DNA of 64,000 bases from Rubrivivax sp. (lineage in GTDB: Bacteria; Pseudomonadota; Gammaproteobacteria; Burkholderiales; Burkholderiaceae_C), in NCBI GenBank assembly GCA_027484825.1, contig JAIXSE010000021.1, forward strand, positions 124,001-188,000, written 5' to 3'. Positions 16,243-25,079 of the stretch are shown one piece after another (position 1 is the first letter of the stretch; each line of letters starts with the position of its first letter). Both the position numbers and the translations under genes were made by a program. The notes beneath the pieces are model-generated. The model had not been told where the DNA came from, searched no databases, and saw only the letters and a program-made list of their open reading frames with translations.

Positions 16243-18657
16243 TCACCAGCGATAGGCCAGCTTCGCCACGTACTGCCGCCCGTTGAAGCCGAAGGGCGAG
16301 AAGCTGCTGTAGCGCAGGATGCCGCCCACGGCATTGGCGGCCAGCACCGGGTCCGGATAGCGGTTGCTCAGGTTCTCCACGCCCAGTTGCGCGTCCCAGG
16401 GGCCCTGGGTCCAGCCGGCCGACACATCCAGCAGCCAGGCGGCGCTGAAGCGCTGGTCATTGACCGGGTTGCTCTGCCGCACCTCGTAACTTCCGTACCG
16501 TGTGCCCGCCACGCGAGCCGACCATGGGCCCCATTGATGCTGCGCGGACAGCAGCAGCTTGGAGGTGGGTGAACTCACGGTTGCGCGTGCCAGCGTGACC
16601 CGGTCGATCAACTGGAGGTTGTTGTCGGTCAGCACCTGCGGATTGGCGTCGACGCCGCGGATGCTGTTCTTGTTGTGGTTGAAGGCCAGCGTGTAGGTGC
16701 CGTGGCCGGCTGCGCCCCAGTCCTGCTGCAGGCTGCTGACCAGGTCCACGCCGCGGGTGCGGGTGTCCAGGGCATTGGTGAAGTAGCGACCGGCGCTGAC
16801 CAGCACGCCCTGGGCGGCGAGCTGACTGCGCAGCGCGGTGGGCAGGCTGAGATTGGCCGACAGCAAAATGCGGTGGTCGATGTCGATCTGGTAGACATCC
16901 AGGGTGGTCTGCCACTGCCGCGTCGGCTGCCATTGCAGGCCCAGGCTGGCCTGGCGGGACTTTTCCGCCTTGAGCGGCTTTGCGCCCAGCGCCTGGGCCG
17001 CGGCCGACCCCACCGGGAAGGTGCCAGCGTCCACCAGCGCGCCATTGATGAGGTTGGTGGACGTGGTCGCAAAATACTGCTGAGCCAGGGACGGCGCGCG
17101 GAAGCCGGTGGACAGGGTGCCACGCACCGACAGACTGAACGCCACTGCATACCGTCCCGACAGCTTCAAGGCCGAGGCATGGCCGAAATCGCTGTAGTCC
17201 TCCACCCGGGCGGCCGCGGAGGTGCTGAAGTCGCGGGTCCAGGCGTTCTCCAGGCCCGCATACACCGACACATTGTGCCGGCCATGGCTGCCCGCATTGG
17301 CCGGCTGGAAGCCCGGGAAGCCGGAGGCGCCGCCGCTGGTGTAGCTGCCGGGCTCCCCGGCCTCGATCGCATAGCGCTCCTGGCGCCATTCCGCGCCCAC
17401 CGACAGCACCGCCGGCCGGAAGCCTCCCCAGTCGAGCTCGCGCGAGGCATCGACATTGGCCAGCGTCTGCCGGTTGCTCAGCCGACCGGCATCGAAACGG
17501 GTCGGACTGGCAGCGCCCAGCGAATAGTTGGCGGTGTTGGCCACGGCGATGTCGAAGTCATTGCGCCCGTGGTTGAGGCTGAGGTCCCATTGCCACGCGC
17601 CCGCCTGTCCGCGCAGGCCCAGCACCAGGCTGGCATCCTGGCTGGTGCTGTCCTCCAGCGGCAGAAAGCCTTCCGGATACAGCGATGCGACGTTGTTGGC
17701 CACGGCGGTGGCCTGGGTGCGCCAGAAGGCGGCGGACAGGGTGTTGCGGTGGCTGTAGCTGGCCACCGTATAGAACTGCAGACCGGCGGCTTCCACCTGG
17801 CCATTGAGGATCAGGGACTGCTGGGTGCTGTCGGGATCGCCCAGGCGGTTGTTGACCTGGCCACGACGGGGTTCGCTGGCCGCGTCCCGCGTGTCCACGC
17901 CGGCGCGGTTCGTGTGCTGCTGATGCCGGTTCTCCGCGGCCAGCCGCAGCCAACCGGCGTCGCCCAGTTCCAGGCCGAACTGGGTCGAGACACTGGCCCG
18001 GCCGCCATCCCCGGCGTCGGTCTGGCCCCAGTCGCCGGCAATGCTGCCTCCAGTGGGGCCCTTCTTCAGGATGATGTTGATCACGCCGGCAATGGCGTCC
18101 GATCCGTATTGCGCCGCAGCGCCGTCTCGCAGGACTTCCACCCGGTCGACAGCGGCGATCGGGATGGCATTCAAATCGACCGGGGCCGAACCGCGACCCT
18201 GCGTGCCGTTGATGTTGACGACGCTGCCGCTGTGGCGGCGTTTGCCGTCGATCAGCACCAGCGTCTGGTCCGGGGAGAGGCCGCGCAACTGGGCCGGTCG
18301 CACCGCGTCTGAAGCGTCGGTCAACGAGGGTCGCGGAAAGTTGAGCGAGGGCAGCAGTTGCGCCAGCGCCGTGGCGAGTTCGGTGCTGCCGCTGCGGCGC
18401 AGCTCGGCCGCATCGATCACATCCACCGGAGATTCCGACTCGGCCAGGGAGCGGTCACTGCGCCGGGTGCCGGTCACGACCACGGTCTGGAGGCTGTCGA
18501 TGGTGCCCGATGCCGACGTGGACTGTTGCGCGGACGGCGCTGAAGACGGTGTCGACGGTGTCGACTGTGCGAGGGCCGGGGCGCTCAGCGAGGCCAGTGA
18601 AGCCAGTGTGGCGGCGGCCAGGGCCAGGGAGGTCGGGGTGAACGGGAACGCAGGCAT
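16243..18657 (-). CDS. TonB-dependent receptor (large)
   Basis: 804 residues. The signal peptide includes SLALAAATLASLASLSAPAL with cleavage near ALAQS, then a Ser/Thr/Pro-rich spacer and a TonB-box-like SLQTVVVTGTR. The plug contains LRGLSPDQTLVLIDGKRRH, VDLNAIPIAAVDRVEVLRDG and AAAQYGSDAIAGVINIILKK. The barrel ends YVAKLAYRW, with an aromatic C-terminal residue. The plug resembles that of large TonB receptors for organic substrates rather than classic ferrisiderophore receptors, so the ligand is uncertain. No convincing riboswitch is visible in the upstream 260 bases. Confidence 0.92.
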   Translation of the reverse strand: MPAFPFTPTSLALAAATLASLASLSAPALAQSTPSTPSSAPSAQQSTSASGTIDSLQTVVVTGTRRSDRSLAESESPVDVIDAAELRRSGSTELATALAQLLPSLNFPRPSLTDASDAVRPAQLRGLSPDQTLVLIDGKRRHSGSVVNINGTQGRGSAPVDLNAIPIAAVDRVEVLRDGAAAQYGSDAIAGVINIILKKGPTGGSIAGDWGQTDAGDGGRASVSTQFGLELGDAGWLRLAAENRHQQHTNRAGVDTRDAASEPRRGQVNNRLGDPDSTQQSLILNGQVEAAGLQFYTVASYSHRNTLSAAFWRTQATAVANNVASLYPEGFLPLEDSTSQDASLVLGLRGQAGAWQWDLSLNHGRNDFDIAVANTANYSLGAASPTRFDAGRLSNRQTLANVDASRELDWGGFRPAVLSVGAEWRQERYAIEAGEPGSYTSGGASGFPGFQPANAGSHGRHNVSVYAGLENAWTRDFSTSAAARVEDYSDFGHASALKLSGRYAVAFSLSVRGTLSTGFRAPSLAQQYFATTSTNLINGALVDAGTFPVGSAAAQALGAKPLKAEKSRQASLGLQWQPTRQWQTTLDVYQIDIDHRILLSANLSLPTALRSQLAAQGVLVSAGRYFTNALDTRTRGVDLVSSLQQDWGAAGHGTYTLAFNHNKNSIRGVDANPQVLTDNNLQLIDRVTLARATVSSPTSKLLLSAQHQWGPWSARVAGTRYGSYEVRQSNPVNDQRFSAAWLLDVSAGWTQGPWDAQLGVENLSNRYPDPVLAANAVGGILRYSSFSPFGFNGRQYVAKLAYRW

Positions 18658-18924
18658 GAGGGGTCAGGGCTCCACCGTAAAAAACGGCCAGCGTGCCGCC
18701 AGGCCGCCCCCGATGCAAAGAAGGAGAGGGAGCAAGCTTATGGCTTGACCGTCGCTGTGGAGCATGCTGGCGGGGTCCGTGTTGCGTACGGTGGGCCTTG
18801 GAGGCGTCTTGAAGGACCTCGGAATGCGGGGCATCCCAACGAGGGAATGCGGGGGGAAACCCGGTCTCGGATGTAAAAGGCCGTGCTAGAGTGAAACGCA
18901 CCCAACAAGCCTTTTCAAAGTGGG

Positions 18925-21102
18925 ATGACAAGACACCATCACAGCCAGCGGGCCCGCTGTCCCGCCCCCAGCGCGCTGATGCTCGCTTGCCTGGCGATGA
19001 TGTCCACCTCCGCATGGAGCCTGGGTGTGGGTCGGCCACAAACCGCGTCGTCGCTGGGCCAGCCCTTGAACCTGTTTTTCCCGGTGCAACTGGCGCCGGG
19101 GGAAGTTGTCACGACCGACTGCATCCGCGCCGAGGTCACCGCCGGTGAGGCGCAGGTGCCGGCCTCCAGCCTGCGCTGGCAACTGGAAACCGACGGCCAG
19201 CAAACCTTGCGCGGCGTTCGGCTGCGCAGCGGCCAGGCCATCAACGAACCGCTGGTAGTGGTCAACCTGACCCTCGGTTGCAGCGCTTCGTTTACACGTC
19301 AGTACACCGCCTTCATCGACCCGCCGGGCCACAGCGCCGAGCCGCTGGCCGACCCCGGCCCGCAGACCAACACCGCACCGGCCCCCGCCTTCCAGGTGGC
19401 CACCGGCGCGGACCCGCGCATCACCGCGAAGGACGCCTCGCCCGCCCGCACCCGCTCCGGCCCTGTCCCCACCGTCACCGCCGCAGAGGGCCCGGCCTCG
19501 GCCGCCAGTGCTGCGCCGCGCAAGCGTCGGCAGGTGGCAACGCGCAGTAGGGCCCCGGCGGCGACTGCGGCGGCGCCGCAGCCGGCCGGCGGTGCGCGCC
19601 TGTCGATGGAGCCCGCGGAGATCCTGTTACCCGCTGCCACCGCTCCTTTGCTCGCCGAGGCCGCCAGTGCAGCCAGCGCCGCCGCCGAGGCGCGAGCCCA
19701 GTTGGCGGTCATGGAGAAGCGGGTGGCCGATCTGCAGGCGGAGCAGCGCCGCACCAATGAAGTCTTGCAGGCCCTGCGCGAAGAACTCAAGGCCACGCGT
19801 GAGCAGCGCGACTCAGCCGGCACGCCAATCTGGATGCTGGCCCTGACGCTGTTCAGCCTTGCTGTGGCGGCCAGCAGCCTGCTGCTATGGCGCAACCGCG
19901 GCGGCGCTCGCAAGGACGCGCCGCACACCTGGTGGGGCGATGCCCAAGCCGAAGGCGCCGCGCCAACGCGCCCGGCTTCGTCGTCCGGCCCGGGCGGTGG
20001 GGCAGGCGCATCGGCCACCGCCGGCGCGAGCGCTGACGTTGACTCAGGCACCGGCGCCTTGCACAGCGCGCCGGGCGCCGCGGCCGCCGCCCTGGTCGCA
20101 CTGGACCGCCAGGAACTCAGCGCTGCCTCGCACGCGCCCACCACCATGCCGATGCCGCTGAGCATCACCGACCCCGAACGCACCATGCAGTTGCCGCCGC
20201 GCGCGGCACCCACGCCGCCGCCCGAGGTAAGCGCCGCAGCGTCCGGTCTGCAGGCCAGCCGTCCCGGCCGCAGTGCCGCCACGGCGGCGGCAGACGACGC
20301 GCTGGACGCCCTGGCCAGCCTGGAGGCCATGGAGCCGCTGAGTTTCGAGATGCGTGCGCCCCCCGGCGACACCCGTCCGGCACCGCTGCTGCGAGACCTC
20401 AACGGCCTGGGCGCCGTGACGGTGGAAGAGCTGATCGACCTGGAGCAGCAGGTGGACTTCTTCCTGGTGCTCGGTCAGGACGATGCCGCCATTGAACTGC
20501 TCTCCAGCCGCCTCGGCGAGCGGGATGCAGCCAGCGGCCTGCCCTACCTCAAGCTGCTGGAGCTGTATCAGCGCCGTGCGGACCGGGCCTCCTTCGACCG
20601 TGTGGCCACCCGGTTCAGCCAGCAGTTCCGCGCCCGCGCGCCCGCCTGGAGTGACGATCTGAACGAAGGCGAGGGTCTGGAAGCCCATCCGGAGCTGGTG
20701 CAACGTCTGCAGAGTGCTTGGGTCGACGCGGCGGGCAGCATGAGCCTGCTGCAGGACCTGCTCTCGCATCATCAGGAATACAGCGGTGAGCTGGGCCTGC
20801 CGGCCTACCGGGACCTGCTGCTGCTGTATGCGGTGGCGCGGGACCGTGCCGAACAGGAGTCGCGGGACCAGGACATTGACGTCTTCCTGCCGCTGGACGC
20901 GACCGCGCCGGCGGACATGATGGCCACCATGGCCTGGCAGAGCCCGGTGCCTCCTCAGACGTCCGCGACGTCCGCGACCTCCCCGACGGGCGGCAATGGT
21001 CGATCACTGCGGCCTGGGGTGGGGCAGTCCCTGGATGTGGATCTGGACCTCACGCTCGCCAGCGATGAGGACGACCAGCCGAAGAAACCCAAGGCCTACT
21101 GA
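18925..21102 (+). CDS. FimV-like protein
   Basis: 725 residues. The N-terminal signal-like segment (ALMLACLAMMSTSAWSLGVG) leads into the FimV N-terminal domain (LGQPLNLFFPVQLAPGE, FTRQYTAFIDPP). A long Ala/Pro/Thr linker follows, then a coiled coil near residues 250-290 (AVMEKRVADLQAEQRRTNEV), one transmembrane helix (WMLALTLFSLAVAASSLLLW) and an acidic cytoplasmic part with EELIDLEQQVDFFLVLGQDD. FimV/HubP proteins organise type IV pili and polar structures through peptidoglycan binding; the usual LysM motif is not evident here. No fim, pil or truA genes lie next to it. Confidence 0.85.
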   Translation: MTRHHHSQRARCPAPSALMLACLAMMSTSAWSLGVGRPQTASSLGQPLNLFFPVQLAPGEVVTTDCIRAEVTAGEAQVPASSLRWQLETDGQQTLRGVRLRSGQAINEPLVVVNLTLGCSASFTRQYTAFIDPPGHSAEPLADPGPQTNTAPAPAFQVATGADPRITAKDASPARTRSGPVPTVTAAEGPASAASAAPRKRRQVATRSRAPAATAAAPQPAGGARLSMEPAEILLPAATAPLLAEAASAASAAAEARAQLAVMEKRVADLQAEQRRTNEVLQALREELKATREQRDSAGTPIWMLALTLFSLAVAASSLLLWRNRGGARKDAPHTWWGDAQAEGAAPTRPASSSGPGGGAGASATAGASADVDSGTGALHSAPGAAAAALVALDRQELSAASHAPTTMPMPLSITDPERTMQLPPRAAPTPPPEVSAAASGLQASRPGRSAATAAADDALDALASLEAMEPLSFEMRAPPGDTRPAPLLRDLNGLGAVTVEELIDLEQQVDFFLVLGQDDAAIELLSSRLGERDAASGLPYLKLLELYQRRADRASFDRVATRFSQQFRARAPAWSDDLNEGEGLEAHPELVQRLQSAWVDAAGSMSLLQDLLSHHQEYSGELGLPAYRDLLLLYAVARDRAEQESRDQDIDVFLPLDATAPADMMATMAWQSPVPPQTSATSATSPTGGNGRSLRPGVGQSLDVDLDLTLASDEDDQPKKPKAY

Positions 21103-21136
21103 GTGGGCTGAGCGCGCTGAGTGGGCTGAGCGCGCT
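21101..21136. repeat. Two perfect 18-bp tandem repeats at the stop codon of the FimV-like gene
   Basis: The unit GAGTGGGCTGAGCGCGCT occurs at 21101-21118 and 21119-21136 without a mismatch, then decays. The first unit overlaps the TGA stop (21100-21102). Confidence 0.85.
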
Positions 21137-21164
21137 GACCGAGGTGGCCTGGCTGACTGAGCGT

Positions 21165-21194
21165 GCCCGCCAGCCCCGTTGGTCGGGCCCTTTT
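21165..21194 (+). terminator. Possible rho-independent terminator after the FimV-like gene
   Basis: GCCCG at 21165-21169 can pair with CGGGC at 21184-21188, followed by CC and TTTT. The T-run overlaps the stop codon of the convergent aminotransferase gene (21193-21195). The stem is short, so confidence is modest. Confidence 0.45.
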
Positions 21195-22437
21195 AGACGG
21201 CCGCGGGCAGTCTGTGCAGCCGCTCCAGCGCCAGGTCCAGCGTCTCGTCCTTTTTCGCGAAGCAAAAGCGGATGATGGATGGCCGTTCGCCGGACGGCGC
21301 CGGTGTGCTGTAGAAGGCCGACATCGGAATCGCCGCCACACCTGCTTCGCGCGTGAGCCACTGGCACAGGGCCATGTCGTCCATCGCGGCCAGCGGGCCC
21401 GGCAGGCCGCTGTAGTCCACGCATTGGAAATAGCTCCCCGGGCAGGGCAGCAGCCGGAAGGCGGTGCCCGCCAGCCCGGCCCGGAAGCGGTCGCGCTTGC
21501 GCTGGTAAAAATCGCTCAGGCCCAGGTAGGGCGCCGGGTCGGCCATGTACGCCGCCAGCCCCACCTGCATCGGAGCATTGACGGTGAACACGTTGTACTG
21601 ATGCACCTTGCGGAACTCGGCCATCAGCGGCGCTGGCGCCGCCACAAACCCGACCTTCCATCCGGTCACGTGATAGGTCTTGCCAAAGCTCGACACCACG
21701 AAGCTGCGGGCCGCCAGGGCGGGGATTCGCGCCACGCTCTGGTGCTGCTGGCCGTCGTAGACCATGTGTTCGTAGACCTCGTCGCTGACCACCAGCACCT
21801 CGGTGCCATCCAGCAACTCCGCCAGCTGACGCATCTCGTCGGCCGTCCAGGCATAGCCGCTGGGGTTGTGCGGCGTGTTGATCATCAGCACGCGGGTGCG
21901 TGGGGTGAGGGCGGCGCGGATGCGGTCAAAGTCCGGGCGGAAGCTGTGCGGGTCCAGCGGCACCGGCACCATGACGCCGCCCGCCAGCGTGATGTTGGGG
22001 GCATAGCTGTCGTAGGCCGGCTCCAGCACGATCACCTCGTCGCCGGGATGCACAACGGCCAACAGCGCGGTCAGGATGCCCTGGGTGGCGCCAGCGGTGA
22101 CGGTGATCTCACGGTCCACGTCATAGCGGTGGCCGTAGAGGGACTCGACCTTGGCAGCGATGGCCTGACGCAGCGCGGCCACGCCCGGCATCGGAGGGTA
22201 CTGGTTGTGGCCGCTGCGCATGGCGCGGTCCACGGCGTCCACCAGGGCCGGGTCCCCTTCGAAGTCCGGAAACCCCTGGCCCAGATTCACCGCCCCATGC
22301 TGCTGCGCCAGGGCCGACATCACGCTGAAAACCGTGGTGCCCAGTTGCGGCAGCCGGCTGGCCGGCACCGGCGTGTACGGAGCCGGGCCCGAAGCCGAAG
22401 TGGATGAACCCGGTGTGGAATGGGACGCTTCGATCAT
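21193..22437 (-). CDS. ybdL: PLP-dependent aminotransferase, YbdL/methionine aminotransferase type
   Basis: 414 residues; the first 20 or so are a Ser/Thr/Pro extension. Fold-type I aminotransferase marks are VNLGQGFPDFEGDP, HNQYPPMPGVAALRQAIAAK, VTAGATQGI, INTPHNPSGYAW, VVSDEVYEHMVYDG and the PLP-lysine motif SSFGKTYHVTGWKVGF. The E. coli homologue transaminates methionine and aromatic amino acids. It sits seven bases downstream of cysB in a coupled operon, fitting sulphur amino-acid metabolism. Confidence 0.92.
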   Translation of the reverse strand: MIEASHSTPGSSTSASGPAPYTPVPASRLPQLGTTVFSVMSALAQQHGAVNLGQGFPDFEGDPALVDAVDRAMRSGHNQYPPMPGVAALRQAIAAKVESLYGHRYDVDREITVTAGATQGILTALLAVVHPGDEVIVLEPAYDSYAPNITLAGGVMVPVPLDPHSFRPDFDRIRAALTPRTRVLMINTPHNPSGYAWTADEMRQLAELLDGTEVLVVSDEVYEHMVYDGQQHQSVARIPALAARSFVVSSFGKTYHVTGWKVGFVAAPAPLMAEFRKVHQYNVFTVNAPMQVGLAAYMADPAPYLGLSDFYQRKRDRFRAGLAGTAFRLLPCPGSYFQCVDYSGLPGPLAAMDDMALCQWLTREAGVAAIPMSAFYSTPAPSGERPSIIRFCFAKKDETLDLALERLHRLPAAV

Positions 22438-22444
22438 GATGCCT

Positions 22445-23389
22445 TCACAGCCCGTAGTCGTTGGAATCTCCGCTCATGGCCCGCTGCAGCAGGCTGCGAT
22501 TGAGGCGGTCCGACAGCAGCTCCGCAAAGCTGTAGACATAGTTGCGCAGATACGCGCCGCGCTTGAAGGCGATGCGCGCAATGTTCTGGCCCAGCAGATG
22601 GCCCAGCGGGCGCGAGACCAGTTCGCCGCCCGGCGGGTCTTCCCGCACCGCCATCTCGGCCACGATGCCGATGCCCAGCCCCAGGCGGACGTAGGTCTTG
22701 ATCACGTCCGAGTCGATGGCCTCCAGCACGATGTTGGGCGTGAGCTGGCGCTGGGCGAAGGCCCGGTCGATCCGGGTGCGGCCGGTGAAGCTGGGGTGGT
22801 AGGACACCAGCGGCTCATGGGCGATCTGCTCCAGGTCGATGCGGTCGGACTGCGCCAGCGGATGCTCCGCCCGCATCACCAGCACGTGCTGCCATTCGTA
22901 GGCGGGCAGCGTCACCAGTTCCTCGAACTGGGACAGGGATTCGGTGGCCAGGCCCACGTCCGCGGTTTCGTCGATCAGCATGCGGGCCACCTGATCGGGA
23001 CTGCCCTGATGCAGGCCGATGTTGACCTGCGGGAATTGCCGCCGCAGCTGGGTCACCGGGCCCGGCAGCACATACCGGGCCTGGGTGTGGGTGGTGGCGA
23101 TGGACAGGGTGCCGGCGTCCTGCTTGGAGTATTCCTCGCCGATTCGCTTGAGGTTGCCCACCTCGCGCATGATGATCTCGATGGACTTGAGGACCTGACG
23201 GCCCGGCTCGGTGATGCTGCGCAGCCGCTTGCCATGCCGGGAGAAGATGTCCACTCCCAGCTCTTCCTCCAGCTCCAGGATGGCCTTGGACACGCCCGGC
23301 TGCGAGGTGTAGAGCGCCTTGGCGGTCTCGGTGAGATTGAGGTTGCGGCGCGCCGCTTCCTGCACGAACCGGAACTGATGCAGATTCAT
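22445..23389 (-). CDS. cysB: CysB-family LysR regulator of sulphur assimilation
   Basis: 314 residues. The helix-turn-helix region is MNLHQFRFVQEAARRNLNLT followed by ETAKALYTSQPGVSKAILEL. The effector domain contains the CysB/Cbl blocks ATTHTQARYVLP, LHQGSPDQ and DSDVIKTYVRLGLGIGIVAE. CysB activates sulphate and thiosulphate uptake and reduction genes in response to N-acetylserine. Its start overlaps the cbiX stop by four bases (ATGA), so it is translationally coupled. Confidence 0.93.
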   Translation of the reverse strand: MNLHQFRFVQEAARRNLNLTETAKALYTSQPGVSKAILELEEELGVDIFSRHGKRLRSITEPGRQVLKSIEIIMREVGNLKRIGEEYSKQDAGTLSIATTHTQARYVLPGPVTQLRRQFPQVNIGLHQGSPDQVARMLIDETADVGLATESLSQFEELVTLPAYEWQHVLVMRAEHPLAQSDRIDLEQIAHEPLVSYHPSFTGRTRIDRAFAQRQLTPNIVLEAIDSDVIKTYVRLGLGIGIVAEMAVREDPPGGELVSRPLGHLLGQNIARIAFKRGAYLRNYVYSFAELLSDRLNRSLLQRAMSGDSNDYGL

Positions 23390-23919
23390 GGCTGACGCGC
23401 GGGGGAAGGCGCCGACGCGGCCGCCGGGTCTTGCGGTGCGGTCAGCAGAGCGCCGGGCAGGGACGAGACGGCGGAGACCACGTCCAGCGTGGCAGCGGCC
23501 ATCGCACGGATGACGGAGGGCTGCTCGCCGATGGCGTCATGCAGCAGGAACAGCACGCCGGGATGGTCGCGCCGCAAGGCTTCCACCTGCGGCGGCACGT
23601 CGCGGCGCACATGGCCGCTGGAGCCCAGGAACATCGGCACGATCTGGATGCGCTTGCAGCCCAGGGCCACCAGGGCACCGGCGGCGGTGGCAAGGTCGGG
23701 GGTCATGAGTTCCAGATAGGCCAGCGCCAGCGGCAGGCCGGGGCGGCGGTTCTGCAGTTCCGCTGCGATTGCCTGGAACGGCGCCGCCCAGGCTGGGTCA
23801 CGGGCGCCGTGGGCAAACAGCAGCAGGCCGTCGCCGTTGGCGGTCTCCGCCTCCTGGCGGGCGCCGGCAGGCGCTTGAATCGGGTGGGAGGGCGTGGTCA
23901 TGGCCAGGGTGTCCTTCAA
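23386..23919 (-). CDS. cbiX: Sirohydrochlorin chelatase-like CbiX protein
   Basis: 177 residues with the short CbiX/SirB pattern: GLLLFAHGARDPAWAAPF (the HG...R metal/tetrapyrrole motif), LALAYLELMTPDLATAAGAL and RIQIVPMFLGSSGHVRRDVP with the second His. Such single-domain chelatases insert iron or cobalt into sirohydrochlorin. Siroheme serves sulphite reductase, so the coupling to cysB is meaningful. The start at 23919 overlaps the lptG stop; an internal ATG at 23901 is also possible. Confidence 0.88.
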   Translation of the reverse strand: MKDTLAMTTPSHPIQAPAGARQEAETANGDGLLLFAHGARDPAWAAPFQAIAAELQNRRPGLPLALAYLELMTPDLATAAGALVALGCKRIQIVPMFLGSSGHVRRDVPPQVEALRRDHPGVLFLLHDAIGEQPSVIRAMAAATLDVVSAVSSLPGALLTAPQDPAAASAPSPARQP

Positions 23920-25079
23920 CGGTATCGAACCAGCCAGCCGAAGGCGGCCATGGAAATGCCCAGGTAGAACAGGCTTGGCGCGGAGGCGACCAGCCAGGGA
24001 GTCCAGTCCCGCAGCAGGCCGACGTGGCCGGTGATGGCATTGAGCACCACGAAGCTGATGCCCAGCATGATGCCGCCGAACACCTTCACGCTGATGCCGC
24101 CGGAGCGGAAGTGAAGATAGGCGAAGGGCAGGGCCAGGGCCACCATCACCATGCAGGCGAAGGGATAGAACGCCTTGCGCCAGAACTGGATCTCGGGCTG
24201 CTGCGACGCCTGTTCCTGCGAGGACAGGTGGCGGGTGTAGCGGTACAGCTCCAGCGTCGACATGTTCCAGGTGGGCTGCACCGCTGCGGCCACCACGCCG
24301 GAGGGCAACTGGCTCTGCCAGCTGTACTGGGGCAGCAGCAACTCACGCACGGTGGGGTTGTCGCTGAGCTTGTCCTGCGGTGCCTGCGGGTTGGCCGGGT
24401 CGGTCACGCTGCCTGCGACGCGGTTCAGCGGCGTGAGGGTGCGGGTCCATTGCATCAGCTTGACGTTCTGCAACTGCCAGCGGCCGCTGCTGTCGACCGA
24501 GCCCTGCGTGGCGGTGAGGCGGGTGGTCATGGCGCCCTTGGGGTCGAATTCCATGATCAGCACGTCTTCCATGACCCCGCTGGCCTTGGCGCGGCCCACG
24601 TGGACGGCGTAGCTGTAGTCGCCGTCCCGGTCTTTCATCCAGGCGCCGGCGGCATTGGTGACGCCGCCGTTGCCGGTGGATTTGAGCAGTTGCGCCTGCT
24701 TGTCGGCCCAGGGGGTGAGGTAGTCGCCCACCACAAAGGCGGTCAGCGCGAAGAACAGGGCAATGATGCTGAGCAGGCCCAGCGCCCGTGCCGGGCTGAG
24801 CCCGCCGGTGCGCAGGATGGTGAATTCGCTGGACTGGGCCAGCCGGGCCAGGCTGAAGATGGTGCCGATCAGCACCGCGATGGGCATCAGCTCATAGAAC
24901 CGGCCCGGCATCTTCAGGATGCAGGACCACACGGCCCAGCCCACGCCCAGGCCCAGGCGCTGGAAGCGGTCCAGGTCGTCAATGAAATCGACGAAGAAGA
25001 ACAGGGCCAGGAAGCCGGCCATCACCAGCGCGAAGGAGCTGAGGATGTCCCGGTACAGCAGTCGGCGGACGGTCTTCAT
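23916..25079 (-). CDS. lptG: LPS export ABC transporter permease LptG
   Basis: 387 residues. The N-terminal coupling segment [20 protein letters not shown] precedes TM1, then LMPIAVLIGTIFSLARLAQS and SSEFTILRTGGLSP. A central periplasmic beta-jellyroll (about 130-280) follows, then three C-terminal helices (FACMVMVALALPFAYLHF, FGGIMLGISFVVLNAITGHV). LptG pairs with LptF and LptB to extract LPS from the inner membrane. The ATG overlaps the lptF stop by four bases. Confidence 0.95.
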   Translation of the reverse strand: MKTVRRLLYRDILSSFALVMAGFLALFFFVDFIDDLDRFQRLGLGVGWAVWSCILKMPGRFYELMPIAVLIGTIFSLARLAQSSEFTILRTGGLSPARALGLLSIIALFFALTAFVVGDYLTPWADKQAQLLKSTGNGGVTNAAGAWMKDRDGDYSYAVHVGRAKASGVMEDVLIMEFDPKGAMTTRLTATQGSVDSSGRWQLQNVKLMQWTRTLTPLNRVAGSVTDPANPQAPQDKLSDNPTVRELLLPQYSWQSQLPSGVVAAAVQPTWNMSTLELYRYTRHLSSQEQASQQPEIQFWRKAFYPFACMVMVALALPFAYLHFRSGGISVKVFGGIMLGISFVVLNAITGHVGLLRDWTPWLVASAPSLFYLGISMAAFGWLVRYR

